Notes under the pieces: model-generated
Database searches by the model: none
The model's input: only the letters and a program-made list of their open reading frames with translations
Told to the model about the DNA's origin: nothing
Source: Pseudomonas matsuisoli
GTDB lineage: Bacteria > Pseudomonadota > Gammaproteobacteria > Pseudomonadales > Pseudomonadaceae
Direction of reading: 5' to 3'
Length of the DNA: 64,000 nucleotides
Assembly: GCF_014647635.1 (NCBI RefSeq)
Contig: NZ_BMPO01000006.1
Location: forward strand, 233,583-297,582
Shown here: positions 34,464 through 43,992 of the stretch, piece after piece
Layout: each line of letters starts with the position of its first letter
Numbering within the stretch: position 1 is the first letter of the stretch
Program-made: the position numbers and the translations under genes

Positions 34464-35621
34464 TTACGCCGGCGACGCAACCGGCCAGTCCCGCTCCCCG
34501 AGTAATGCGCCAACGGTACGCTCACCCAATCCCAGCCCCACGCTCATGCCGAGCCCGGTGTGCATTAGTACACCGGTCACCCCTTTACCCGCGCGCAACA
34601 CGCTGAACGGGCCCGGACCGCGTGCGCCGTAAACACCCTGCCAACGCTCCAGCACATGTAAGCGCCCGCCGAGCGTATGTTCGGCCAAGTCGACCAGTAG
34701 CTCATCGACCGCCTCGGTATTGAACGGTTGGGCATCGCTGCCGTAGTCATGGGAGTCGCCAATGATGAGGTCACCATAAGGGGTCGGACTCACCAACAGG
34801 TGGATACCGAATGCCTCCAAGGCAGGCTGCTCACGCCGGATCTCCTGACGGATAGCCTCAGCCTCGGGCAAATCGGCGAATGCGCCATAGTGCACGCAGC
34901 TCAAGCCTGTCAGTACCGCATGCTGTAGATCGAGCGGCTGATCGAGGCGCGCACGCAACATTTGCAAGCGACATACCGAGGGTCGTAGCGTGGCCATCGG
35001 TTCGGCCAGCAACGTCTGGTAGTCGTGCCCCGAGCACACCACGATGTGCCGCGCGGTGAAGCGTCCTGCTGTCGTCTGGGCGATGCCCTCGTCGACATCG
35101 CGTACCAAGGTGGAAAAATGGAAATCCACGCCCAGCCCCCGCAGATACTCAACCATCTGCGGCAGTGCCTCGCGGGAAAACAATTGCTGATCATCCATGC
35201 CATGCAAAGCCGCCCGATGATGAGCGAAGCAGCCGCCGTATAGATCGCGCAGTTCGGCACCGCGCAGGAGCTCTACGCGATAGCCGAGCTCACGGCCACG
35301 CCCTGCGCAAAACGCTTCGAGCATGGCCTCCTCGGCTTCGCTGCGCGCGAATATCAAGGAGCCTTTTTGTTTCAGGGACAACCCGGCGGCCTTTCCCAGC
35401 TCACACCAGAGCCCATGGGATTGGCGCGCAAGATCGAGCATCGGCCCAGGTGCCTGCCCCGTGACCAGTGCCTGCCCAAAATTACGTACCGAAGCGCCCA
35501 GCGCCCGGTCGCTTCGCTCAAACACTCGGACTTTGAGCCCGCGGCGAACGCCTGCCCAGGCATGCGCCAGACCAAGAATGCCGGCACCAACGATCAATAA
35601 GTCACAGTCTTGCTGACTCAT
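34464..35621 (-). CDS. FAD-dependent oxidoreductase of aminoethylphosphonate clusters (TIGR03364 type)
   Basis: 385 residues, DAO-family flavoprotein: CDLLIVGAGILGLAHAWAG for FAD binding at the N-terminus, GASVRNFGQALVTGQ, and MHTGLGMSVGLGLGERTVGALL near the end. This family recurs beside phosphonate genes. Members are reported to oxidise 2-aminoethylphosphonate or its N-methyl form to phosphonoacetaldehyde (my recollection; exact specificity unsure). No phnW transaminase is present, so this enzyme probably makes the substrate for PhnX. Confidence 0.88.
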   Translation of the reverse strand: MSQQDCDLLIVGAGILGLAHAWAGVRRGLKVRVFERSDRALGASVRNFGQALVTGQAPGPMLDLARQSHGLWCELGKAAGLSLKQKGSLIFARSEAEEAMLEAFCAGRGRELGYRVELLRGAELRDLYGGCFAHHRAALHGMDDQQLFSREALPQMVEYLRGLGVDFHFSTLVRDVDEGIAQTTAGRFTARHIVVCSGHDYQTLLAEPMATLRPSVCRLQMLRARLDQPLDLQHAVLTGLSCVHYGAFADLPEAEAIRQEIRREQPALEAFGIHLLVSPTPYGDLIIGDSHDYGSDAQPFNTEAVDELLVDLAEHTLGGRLHVLERWQGVYGARGPGPFSVLRAGKGVTGVLMHTGLGMSVGLGLGERTVGALLGERDWPVASPA

Positions 35622-35654
35622 ACAAAAACTCCTGGATGAGAAATGGCGTGCGCG

Positions 35655-36674
35655 TCATCGGGATACGGCTTCGGATTTGCCGTCGTAGCGCTTACGCCAT
35701 TCGGCGAGAATGCGATCGCGGTTCTCCGACGCCCAATCGAAGTCGTTCTTGATCAATCGCTGCTCGTAATCTGCCGGCAGCTCTTGAAAACGCTCGGCAA
35801 TACCTGGCTGGGCCAATACCGCGAAGTTGGCTTTGTACAAATCCATCGCTTCGCGACTGGCGGAGAAGTCCGCGAGCTTCTTCGCCGCATCGAGATGGGG
35901 GCTGCCCTTGATGAGCGCGGTGGCCTCGATTTCCCAGCCCAGCCCTTCCTTGGGAAGGACGATGTCCAGCGGCGCACCTTTACGCTTGAGTTGGATGGCC
36001 GGGTACTCGAACGAGATACCGATTGGAAATTCGCCGGCTGCCGCTTGCTTACAGGGCTTGGAGCCCGAGTGGGTGTACTGCCCGATGTTCTGGTGCAGCT
36101 TGTCCATGTAGGCCCACCCCCCTTCCTCGCCAAAGGTTTGCAGCCACGCGCTGACGTCCAAATAGCCCGTCCCCGACGATGCGGGGTTGGGCATGACGAT
36201 CTTGCCGCGGTAGATCGGGTCTGCCAGGTCTTCCCATTTAGTCGGCTTCGGCAAGCCTTGCTTTTCCGCCTCAATGGTATTGAAGCAGATGCTTGCCGCC
36301 CAAACGTCCATGCCGACCCAAGCGGGCGGATTGGCACTATCACGGTAATGAGCACCGATCCGGTCCAGACTGCTCGGAGCATAGGGTTCGAGCATGCCCT
36401 GCTGCTTCAGAACAGCGAGACTCGAGCCGGCCAGCCCCCAGACCACGTCGGCCTGTGGGCGATCTTTTTCGGCCAGTAGCTTTGCGGTAACGATACCGGT
36501 GGAGTCGCGGACCCACTTGATGCGAATGTCTGGGTTCTGCTTTTCGAAGGCCTGCTGGTAGGGCTTGAGCTGCTCGACTTCCAACGCCGTATAGACAGTC
36601 AGTTCGGTCGCGGCTTGCGCCGGCAAGACACCCGCAGCGAACAGCCCGGCGGCAAAGGCAATACGTTTGAACAT
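35655..36674 (-). CDS. 2-aminoethylphosphonate ABC importer, substrate-binding protein
   Basis: 339 residues. The signal peptide is cleaved after AQA (residue 21). The mature start ATELTVYTALEVEQLKPYQ and the segments PNPASSGTGYLDVSAWLQ and GISFEYPAIQLKRKGAP match the putative AEP-binding protein family (PhnS-like, TIGR03261), in the iron/AEP type 1 binding superfamily. It lies between the FAD enzyme and phnX and works with the permease and ATPase upstream. Confidence 0.9.
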   Translation of the reverse strand: MFKRIAFAAGLFAAGVLPAQAATELTVYTALEVEQLKPYQQAFEKQNPDIRIKWVRDSTGIVTAKLLAEKDRPQADVVWGLAGSSLAVLKQQGMLEPYAPSSLDRIGAHYRDSANPPAWVGMDVWAASICFNTIEAEKQGLPKPTKWEDLADPIYRGKIVMPNPASSGTGYLDVSAWLQTFGEEGGWAYMDKLHQNIGQYTHSGSKPCKQAAAGEFPIGISFEYPAIQLKRKGAPLDIVLPKEGLGWEIEATALIKGSPHLDAAKKLADFSASREAMDLYKANFAVLAQPGIAERFQELPADYEQRLIKNDFDWASENRDRILAEWRKRYDGKSEAVSR

Positions 36675-36710
36675 GGTGAGGCTCCTGTAATGAAAGGGCG
36701 AAGTGGCGAG

Positions 36711-37538
36711 TCAGCTTGCCTGCGGGCTTTCGCCGCGGCTCAGACGTGCGTTGATGGCATCGATGACAGGCGGTAGATCGGCCAGCGTATCGATCAGGTA
36801 GTGCGGGCGGCTGGCGGCGAACAATGTGTCGATACGCACCCGTTCAGTGGCCAATTGCGACGTGGAGAGCGCCTGGAACTGCGCCCAGTCCAACCCCAAA
36901 AAATTTCCCGAAAACCGCAGCGCGACTGTCCACATACCAGCACTGCGGCCTTCGAGGATTCCGGGCTCGGTGTCGTCGACCTTGACGCACGCCGCCACGT
37001 CGTCGATCTCCAGCGCGACCACGTTGGCCAGCGCCTGCGCTGGGCCAGGACGGCCCTTGGGTACTTCGTCGGTCGCGACCACGTGGTCGGGGTGATAACC
37101 GGCGTCCGCGGCAAGCTCGATCACTTTCTGCATCACGACCCTGGGATAGCCAGAGCAACTGCCAATCTTCAGGCCGCGTGCGCGCAGAACCGCCACGGCC
37201 TCCAATGCGCCAGGGATCGGTGCCGAATGCTCGCCCACCTTGGCGATCTGCAACGGCATGAAACGTTCGTAGATGGCCGTCACGTCAGCATCAGTCGGCG
37301 CACGACCGAACCGCCCGCGAAACCGCTCGGCGATCTCGGCTTGGTTGCACAACGTGCGGATGTGATCCCACTTTCCCATCCCCATCGGCCCGCGGGCTTC
37401 GTCAAGGCTGATCTCGATATCGAACGCGGCGAAGGCTTCGACGAAGATCCGCGTAGGCGCGAAGGAGCCGAAATCGACCACGGTGCCCGCCCAGTCAAGG
37501 ATGGCCGCTTGCAGGTGTGTCGGGTGTTGGTAGTGCAT
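36711..37538 (-). CDS. phnX: Phosphonoacetaldehyde hydrolase
   Basis: 275 residues from ATG 37538 (GGAG site); the longer frame has no support. HAD superfamily: nucleophile motif [14 protein letters not shown], the cap Lys that forms the Schiff base in [20 protein letters not shown] and the C-terminal acidic [13 protein letters not shown]. It splits phosphonoacetaldehyde into acetaldehyde and phosphate. Four bases separate it from the permease stop. Confidence 0.95.
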   Translation of the reverse strand: MHYQHPTHLQAAILDWAGTVVDFGSFAPTRIFVEAFAAFDIEISLDEARGPMGMGKWDHIRTLCNQAEIAERFRGRFGRAPTDADVTAIYERFMPLQIAKVGEHSAPIPGALEAVAVLRARGLKIGSCSGYPRVVMQKVIELAADAGYHPDHVVATDEVPKGRPGPAQALANVVALEIDDVAACVKVDDTEPGILEGRSAGMWTVALRFSGNFLGLDWAQFQALSTSQLATERVRIDTLFAASRPHYLIDTLADLPPVIDAINARLSRGESPQAS

Positions 37539-37555
37539 GGACGTTCTCCGAAGGA

Positions 37556-39271
37556 TCAATGAGCGGGCGCGCCACGCCAGGCCTGGGACCGGCGCAGCAA
37601 ACCGCGCGAGGCCCCGGCCAGCAGCAGGGAAACGCCAGCGGACGTGAGCAGGATCAGGGTGGACATGGCTGCGGCGCCGCCAACGTTGCCGGCGTCATCC
37701 ATGTTCAGCACGGCGACCGAAGCCAGCACGGTGTCAGGGCTGTAGAGGAAGATCACGGCCGAAACGGTGGTCATCGCAGACACGAACAGGTAGCGGACGA
37801 TGTCCAGCAGCGCCGGCAGACAAATAGGCAGTGTCACGCGAAGGAAGTGACGCAGCAGCGGTACCTTGAGCGAAAGCGCCGCGGCTTCGAACTCCCCGTC
37901 CAGTTGCCGCAACGCTGCAGCGGCCGTCATCTGCGCCGTCGTCAGAAAGTGCGCCACGGTGCAGATGACAAGCAGCGTCAGGCTGCCGTAGAGGCCGTGC
38001 AGCGGGTTGGCCGGGAGATTGAAGAAGAACACGTAGCCAAGCCCGAGCACCAACCCCGGGACCGCCATGGGGATGAAGCACAGCAGGCGCAGAACTTGGG
38101 TCAGTGGCGTTTGCCGTGTCTTCTCCAAAAGGTAGCTGCCCGTGAAGATCAGTACGCTACCGAACAGTGCGCAGGCGCAAGCCAAAGCCAGGCTGTTACG
38201 ATAAGCCAGCCAGCCGCCGGGCAATTCGGAAAAGGCATAGTTGTGCAGGGACAGCGATAAATCGTAGGGCCAGAACTTCACCAGCGACGAATACACCGCC
38301 ATGCCGAAGACGCCGAGTAGTACCGCGCAGATCGTCACGACCAGCAACAGGAAACTGGCATCGCGTCCACGCTGAGGCGTGGCGTGGTATGGCTGCGCGC
38401 GCCCACTGAGGGCATCGCGCTGCCGGCGACGCAGCCACAGGTCCACAGCAAAACTGAGAAGCGCCGGCACCAGCAGGAAGAGCCCGATCAAGGCACCCCG
38501 CCCAAACTGCTGCTGCCCCAGTACCGCCTTGTAGGCTTCCAGCGCCAGCGTCTGGTAATCGCCACCGACGACAACGGGCACGCCGAAATCCGTGATGCAC
38601 AGGGTGAACACCAAGCACGCGGCGGCGAATACCCCTTGCCGGCTACCCGGCCAGGTGATGCTGCGGAACGCGCGCCAAGGTGAAGCGCCCATGCTCGACG
38701 CCGCGTCGAACAAGCGGGCATCGGCCAATGCCAATGCACTGAGCAACACCATCAGCGCGTGGGGAAAGGTATAGATCGCCTGCCCCAGCACGATGCCCCA
38801 GAAGCCGTAGATGTTGCCCGGTATCCACTCACGAAGTACGCCCTGATTACCGAACAGGTAGATCAACGCGATGCCCGGCAGCATGGACGGCGCCAGCAAT
38901 GGCAGCAGCGAGATACCGCGCCACATCCCCTTGCCCGGCACGCACGTACGCTGCAGTGCGTACGCGAAACCATACGCGAGCGGAACCACGATCAGCGCGA
39001 CGCATAACGCGCTTGTCACGCTGTTACCGAGCAGCCAACGAAAGTTCGCGCTGCCGAACAGCTCAGTGGCGGCGGCCAGGCCACCGCCCTGCGCAGGGTC
39101 ACCGACAAGGCCGCGCCACAACATCGCCAGCAGCGGCAGCATGACGGCGAGTACCAGCAGGATCAGCATCGACCACTGCCCACCGTTCACGAACAAACGG
39201 TCGGCCAGGTCTGCTCGCCCCTTATGATCAGCCGCGCGCACGGTCGCCCTGATGGTCATGGTCTGCTCCAT
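37556..39271 (-). CDS. 2-aminoethylphosphonate ABC importer, fused permease
   Basis: 571 residues with about twelve transmembrane helices: two permease halves fused in one chain, as in FbpB-like and AEP (TIGR03262) systems. Two EAA loops are visible: [21 protein letters not shown] and [20 protein letters not shown]. It overlaps the ATPase stop by one base (TGATG). It imports 2-aminoethylphosphonate with its neighbours. Confidence 0.93.
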   Translation of the reverse strand: MEQTMTIRATVRAADHKGRADLADRLFVNGGQWSMLILLVLAVMLPLLAMLWRGLVGDPAQGGGLAAATELFGSANFRWLLGNSVTSALCVALIVVPLAYGFAYALQRTCVPGKGMWRGISLLPLLAPSMLPGIALIYLFGNQGVLREWIPGNIYGFWGIVLGQAIYTFPHALMVLLSALALADARLFDAASSMGASPWRAFRSITWPGSRQGVFAAACLVFTLCITDFGVPVVVGGDYQTLALEAYKAVLGQQQFGRGALIGLFLLVPALLSFAVDLWLRRRQRDALSGRAQPYHATPQRGRDASFLLLVVTICAVLLGVFGMAVYSSLVKFWPYDLSLSLHNYAFSELPGGWLAYRNSLALACACALFGSVLIFTGSYLLEKTRQTPLTQVLRLLCFIPMAVPGLVLGLGYVFFFNLPANPLHGLYGSLTLLVICTVAHFLTTAQMTAAAALRQLDGEFEAAALSLKVPLLRHFLRVTLPICLPALLDIVRYLFVSAMTTVSAVIFLYSPDTVLASVAVLNMDDAGNVGGAAAMSTLILLTSAGVSLLLAGASRGLLRRSQAWRGAPAH

Positions 39272-40311
39272 CAGGCGAATACCTGAAGGCTGCGCGCGGG
39301 TAGCGCAACACGAATATGGTCATCCCGCAGCTGCGGCATGGATTCGGGCGCGATTTCCGCCAGCAATGCGTGGCCTGGTAGTTCATCCAACTCGAAGCGC
39401 AGACGGCAGCGATTACCCAGGAACGTCATCTCGCGCATCCGTGCCGAGAATTGGTTTTCCTGCTCGGCATCCGGATTGATCAGTACGGCCTCTGGTCGGC
39501 AGAACAAACGCCCCTGGGTCTGAGTGCCGGGCGCCTCTAGATGCAGGCTTAGCCCACCCACACGTGCGCGAACGCCTTCACGTTCGAACGGCAGCCAGTT
39601 GCCCTGCCCGACGAATTCGGCAACGAAGGCACTCGCCGGCGCGTTGTAGATCGTTTTCGGCAAGGCGTACTGCTCGACACGCCCACGGTTGATCACGGCG
39701 ATACGGTCGGCCATCAACATGGCTTCGTCCTGATTGTGCGTGACCATCAAGGTAGTAATGCCGAGCTGACGCTGCAGATTGCGCAGCTCCCCACAAAGAT
39801 GTTCGCGCACCCGCGCATCGAGGGCGGACATCGGTTCATCGAGCAACAGCAGCGAAGGGTTCGGGGCCAACGCGCGTGCCAGTGCCACGCGCTGTTGTTG
39901 GCCGCCGGAGAGCTGCGCGGGGAATTTCTCCGCGCTACCCGCCAGACCGACCATATCGAGCATTTCACCCACACGTGCGCGCATGGATTCGCGCCCCTGA
40001 TTGGCCAGGCCGTAGCCGACGTTCTGAGCCACCGTCAGATTGGGGAACAGCGCATACGACTGGAACAGAATGCCGTAGTCCCGCGCCTGAGGCGGCATCG
40101 CCGAGACATCGCGCCCTGATCGGTAGATCTGGCCCCGATCTTGATGCTCCAGGCCGGCGATGCACCGCAGTAAGGTTGTTTTGCCGCAGCCGGACGGCCC
40201 GAGCAGACACACCAGTTCGCCTGCTGCAACATCCAGCGAAACGCCATCCAGTGCTTTGAAGGCGCCGAAGCCCTTGTGAATGTCGCGCAGTTGCAGATCG
40301 ACGGTAGCCAT
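39271..40311 (-). CDS. 2-aminoethylphosphonate ABC importer, ATPase
   Basis: 346 residues from ATG 40311, preceded by GAGG; an ATG nine codons upstream is weaker. Walker A GPSGCGKTTL, Q-loop FQSYALFPNL, signature LSGGQQQRVALARAL and Walker B LLLLDEPMSALD are present, with a C-terminal TOBE region. It belongs to the PhnT/PotA-like family and is the first gene of the importer-phnX-FAD oxidase transcription unit after the LysR gene. Confidence 0.93.
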   Translation of the reverse strand: MATVDLQLRDIHKGFGAFKALDGVSLDVAAGELVCLLGPSGCGKTTLLRCIAGLEHQDRGQIYRSGRDVSAMPPQARDYGILFQSYALFPNLTVAQNVGYGLANQGRESMRARVGEMLDMVGLAGSAEKFPAQLSGGQQQRVALARALAPNPSLLLLDEPMSALDARVREHLCGELRNLQRQLGITTLMVTHNQDEAMLMADRIAVINRGRVEQYALPKTIYNAPASAFVAEFVGQGNWLPFEREGVRARVGGLSLHLEAPGTQTQGRLFCRPEAVLINPDAEQENQFSARMREMTFLGNRCRLRFELDELPGHALLAEIAPESMPQLRDDHIRVALPARSLQVFA

Positions 40312-40434
40312 GCCAGAACCTCGTATGAAATCGGTCAAGGTTCATGGTGGGCGCGACGTACTAAGGCTTCATGGCAATAAGGCAAAAGCCGTCGATGAGG
40401 GCATCGGGATTTTTGGTATAGCGGAAGGCGCGCG

Positions 40435-41298
40435 TCAGGGTGCGGAAAACTCTCGGGCAATGGCGAGAAACGCCGAAGGCAATCGCGCCTGCCGGCGTTC
40501 ACGCAGGCAATAAAGGTATTCGGGAATAAGCGGCGCGTCGTCTAGGGCAATGACCCGCAACGCGGGATTGTCCGGCACCTCATGACGCGCGATCACACTG
40601 ATGCCGATATTGCGCAGGACGGCTTCACGAATCGATTCGCGGCTACCGATCTCCAGCATGTTGGTCCCGGTGACACCCGCCTCTTGCAGCATCTGCTCGG
40701 TAAGCTGACGTGTCGTCGAGCCTGTTTCCCGCATCAACAGGCACTGGCCCGAGAGGGCCGATGCGGGTAGACGTTCGTGGTGGGCCAGCGGATGGCTGTG
40801 GTGCACTGCGAGAACCAACGGGTCCTGACCGAGCACCATTCGGGTAAACCGTGCGTCCTGCTCCAGTTGTGAGGAGGCAGCAAGATCGACCCGATACTCT
40901 TCCAACGCCTCGATGACCTGCTGGGAATTGCCGATTTCCAAGGTGATCTGCATCTGCGGCAAGCGCTCGCGAAAGCGTTGCACGACATCCAGCACGTAGT
41001 ACGGCGCGGTGGCGGCGATACGAAGGTTGCCCTGGAACTGCCCGCTGTTACGCAGGAAGAATTCAATGTCCGCCTCCTGCTGCAGTAATTTCTGCACCAT
41101 TGGCAGCAGCCGCGCGCCGTCATCGCTCAAGCTGAGACGACGCCCGCCGCGATAGAACAATTCCACACCGTATTGCGCCTCTAGATTTCGGATCTGAGTC
41201 GTCACGGTCGGCTGGCTAAGACCGAGCTTCTTCGCGGCCTGGGTAACGCTGCCCAGACGCGCGACCATGTAGAAGGATTTGAGCTCTGCGGAATGCAT
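40435..41298 (-). CDS. LysR-family regulator of aminoethylphosphonate catabolism
   Basis: 287 residues. The N-terminal winged helix ELKSFYMVARLGSVTQAA and GLSQPTVTTQIRNLEAQYGVELFYR is followed by a periplasmic-binding-like effector domain. The sequence style matches the LysR subgroup (TIGR03339) that accompanies AEP genes. It lies upstream of, and on the same strand as, the ATPase, which is less common than the usual divergent LysR layout. It probably activates the cluster in response to AEP. Confidence 0.9.
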   Translation of the reverse strand: MHSAELKSFYMVARLGSVTQAAKKLGLSQPTVTTQIRNLEAQYGVELFYRGGRRLSLSDDGARLLPMVQKLLQQEADIEFFLRNSGQFQGNLRIAATAPYYVLDVVQRFRERLPQMQITLEIGNSQQVIEALEEYRVDLAASSQLEQDARFTRMVLGQDPLVLAVHHSHPLAHHERLPASALSGQCLLMRETGSTTRQLTEQMLQEAGVTGTNMLEIGSRESIREAVLRNIGISVIARHEVPDNPALRVIALDDAPLIPEYLYCLRERRQARLPSAFLAIAREFSAP

Positions 41299-41500
41299 TT
41301 CCGATACAGCTCCTCATGAGGCCGGCGGCGGCCATGGAAGAGAAAGTGAATAAAATCGTTCCGGAACGCACAGTAGCGCATTCGACCTGCTGACCGCGTT
41401 CCAAAATGTGCCGGCTTGCTGCAGGTATGGGCGGCGACCCGCTTGCGACCGGGTGGTGATGCGGAGATGCTTTGCACCCACACCGCTCCGGCGGGAGTAC

Positions 41501-42001
41501 TCATTTCACCCGTGTCCATACGATATGGACGCGGGTACCGTCCGGGCGTTGAAAGTCTTCGGCCATTCGATCACCGTCGACGTCCAGCGTCAGGTCATCT
41601 CGCGTGCGCGTCGCGCCCACCCAATTCGGAAACGTTGAGCCTTCGACGGTATTGCCAGCGAACTCGCCGTTCTCATCGACGGTATAACGCCCGAAGAAGC
41701 CAATGCTTCCTGCCATGGCCGCCCGATTTTCATCGTCGGTTCCTTCGCCGCGAACCGCGGACTTGAACTTTGGAACGCGCGGATCGGTGAGCACCTCGAC
41801 AAACGTCAGCTCCTCGGTGAATACGAGCCAACCATGCGGGCGCGGCCCATAGGCCTCAGAGCGAACGCCTTCACGTTCCAGCGTCGCTTCGACCATCTGC
41901 CAGGTGCCTACCAAGACGTTACGCTTTTCTGCAAATGCTCCACCGTGCAGCACAAGTGCAACCAATGCACTTAGCGCCAACAGCATTCTTTTCAGATTCA
42001 T
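41501..42001 (-). CDS. Secreted lipocalin-like domain protein
   Basis: 166 residues from ATG 42001 (GAGG site); the upstream extension is rejected because it lacks signal-peptide character. The signal peptide is cleaved after AFA (about residue 24). The rest is one beta-barrel domain starting LVGTWQMVEATLEREG, typical of lipocalin-like family PF13924. It is divergent from a LysR gene, which may control it. No ligand can be named. Confidence 0.82.
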   Translation of the reverse strand: MNLKRMLLALSALVALVLHGGAFAEKRNVLVGTWQMVEATLEREGVRSEAYGPRPHGWLVFTEELTFVEVLTDPRVPKFKSAVRGEGTDDENRAAMAGSIGFFGRYTVDENGEFAGNTVEGSTFPNWVGATRTRDDLTLDVDGDRMAEDFQRPDGTRVHIVWTRVK

Positions 42002-42142
42002 ACCTGCCACCTCACCTTTGGTTGTACCTATTCCGATAAGCGCGAAGCCGCTGTATCGGTCCCCGGGGGGATTCATCTTATTGCGCCCTATAGGTGGCAT
42101 AATCCTTCGAAAATAGAACGCGCCGGTGAGGCAGATTCACCG

Positions 42143-43030
42143 ATGAAAAGGCCCTCTTGGAATGACTTGCAGGCGCTTGCCGAAATTGTCGCGAGACGTA
42201 GCTTTCGGGAAGCGGCCGATACCCTTGGCGTTACCCGCTCGGCTCTTAGCCATACCATTCGAGTCATGGAGCGCGACTTGGGCGTGCGGCTACTGCACCG
42301 GACGACACGTAGCGTATCGCCCACACCGGAAGGTCAGCGCCTGATCCAACGCATGCTGCCGTTGATGAACGAGATGGACGGCGTGCTGGCCGATCTCGTA
42401 CCGAACGCCGAGTACCTTCGGGGCACGCTTCGTATTAACGGCAACGAAGGCGGCATTCGCTTGCTGCTGTCCACGGTCGTGCCGCCATTCATGGCGCAAT
42501 ACCCCCACGTCGAACTGGACCTCGTAACCGATGGCGCTTTGGTCGACATTATCGAACAGGGCTTCGATGCAGGAATTCGTCTGACAGAAGCGGTGCCACG
42601 GGACATGGTGGCCGTGCCGCTGGGCCCACCGTTGCGGTTCATTGCGGTCGCTTCGCCGCGCTATCTCGCAGGCCACTCCGCGATCAACGAGCCGGGCGAG
42701 CTATCTACGCACTCTTGTATTCGCCAGCGTCTGCCCAGCGGCAAACGTTACCGTTGGGAGTTCGCCCACGATACCAAAGCGGTTTCGATCGACGTTCCTG
42801 GGCAACTGACCCTGGATAGCAACACCCTGATGCTCGAAGCAGCCATTGCCGGTCTGGGAATCGCATACGTGCCGGAGCCCTATGCTGTCGCGGCGATCAG
42901 TGACGGTAGGCTGCGGCGTGTGCTGGAGGATTGGTGCCCGCTGGAACCTGGGCTGGCGCTCTACTACTCGGGGCATCGGCAAGTGCCTGCAGCTCTGCGA
43001 GCGTTCATCGACATGCTCAAGTCGACGTAG
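42143..43030 (+). CDS. LysR-family transcriptional regulator
   Basis: 295 residues. The helix-turn-helix DLQALAEIVARRSFREAADTLG with SALSHTIRVMERDLGVRLLHR and the effector domain with GTLRINGNEGG place it in the subgroup near PgrR/DsdC-like regulators often paired with oxidoreductases. It is divergent from the lipocalin-like gene with 141 bases between. Target and effector are unknown. Confidence 0.92.
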   Translation: MKRPSWNDLQALAEIVARRSFREAADTLGVTRSALSHTIRVMERDLGVRLLHRTTRSVSPTPEGQRLIQRMLPLMNEMDGVLADLVPNAEYLRGTLRINGNEGGIRLLLSTVVPPFMAQYPHVELDLVTDGALVDIIEQGFDAGIRLTEAVPRDMVAVPLGPPLRFIAVASPRYLAGHSAINEPGELSTHSCIRQRLPSGKRYRWEFAHDTKAVSIDVPGQLTLDSNTLMLEAAIAGLGIAYVPEPYAVAAISDGRLRRVLEDWCPLEPGLALYYSGHRQVPAALRAFIDMLKST

Positions 43031-43153
43031 GCGTTCGCCTATGGATGGAAAGAGGCGCTCCCGCCCCCATGCCCGCTGCATCTTGCGTAGGACGGAGGCG
43101 ATCTGCCTCGGTCAATAGACATCGTGAACGGACTGACCGCGCAGAAATCCTGC

Positions 43154-43426
43154 TCAGTGCCCGCCGACCTGATGTAGCTGCTGAGCGTTCGCGGTATAGA
43201 GAGAGAGTCGATCAAGACCGCTTATGGACACTTCGCTGCCATCCGGCCGGGTAACCGACCAATGCGATGCTCCAAGCTTACGGACGGTACAGCCGGTCTC
43301 AACGAGCCACGCGCAGAGATCTTCTTCAATCAGCGCATCGACATCGATCGGATGGGCGTCGAGATCGTGAATGTGATCGATCGACACGACTTCGGCAGAG
43401 GCACTGGAAAACAGGAGGGCTTTCAT
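43154..43426 (-). CDS. Small protein of unknown function
   Basis: 90 residues from MKALLFSSASAEVV; an ATG six codons upstream is possible. It is acidic, with a compact segment RKLGASHWSVTRPDGSEVSI that reads like a small beta hairpin, and no signal or membrane segment. I do not recognise the family. Codon use looks like coding sequence, and no other strong frame overlaps it. Confidence 0.5.
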   Translation of the reverse strand: MKALLFSSASAEVVSIDHIHDLDAHPIDVDALIEEDLCAWLVETGCTVRKLGASHWSVTRPDGSEVSISGLDRLSLYTANAQQLHQVGGH

Positions 43427-43545
43427 AGGATCTAGCGTTTCCATAGGCCTGACGTCCTGTCGGGGCGGTTAAACATCTGTGCCTACGTTAAACCGAGTAA
43501 CATTCCGTGTTTGCCTACCGCGTCTCAGATCTGCTCGATGTTTTT

Positions 43546-43845
43546 CTACGCCGTGGTTTCTCGACGAGAGGCGCTCGCGTCCCGCTTTTGCAGCACGACC
43601 TCTTCCACTTTCGTGAGAAACGGTCTCGGCACGCCGGAAATCTCGGTGATGGTGATCCACTGCCGGTCCATCTCAGTCGACACCGTGCTTAACTTTGCCA
43701 ACACGTGAGCGCTGGCGCGGCTCACCCGAGGATCACTGCTGCGAGCAAGCTCGAATGCAAAAGAGGTCACGACGCTCGTGAGCTGAGCAATGGACAGCGC
43801 ATTCTGTGCCATCAGCTTTATGAGTTGTTGTTCAGTAGTGGTCAT
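43546..43845 (-). CDS. Small helical protein of unknown function
   Basis: 99 residues from MTTTEQQLIKLMAQN. It is largely alpha-helical by composition, with an amphipathic stretch (IAQLTSVVTSFAFELARSS) and a basic C-terminal tail (VVLQKRDASASRRE). It has no signal peptide and no recognised domain. It could be a DNA- or protein-binding accessory factor, but nothing nearby says which. Confidence 0.5.
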   Translation of the reverse strand: MTTTEQQLIKLMAQNALSIAQLTSVVTSFAFELARSSDPRVSRASAHVLAKLSTVSTEMDRQWITITEISGVPRPFLTKVEEVVLQKRDASASRRETTA

Positions 43846-43992
43846 TTGGGATCCGAAGTACGCACATCCTATGTGCAACGTCGCAGAAGACAGGGTTAAC
43901 CCTGCCTAGAAGGCCTGCGACGGATAGTATCAAAACGACATCAAGCGACACCGTTCTGCGAATTACTTCAGCGTTCTAATGTGACCTGGTTA

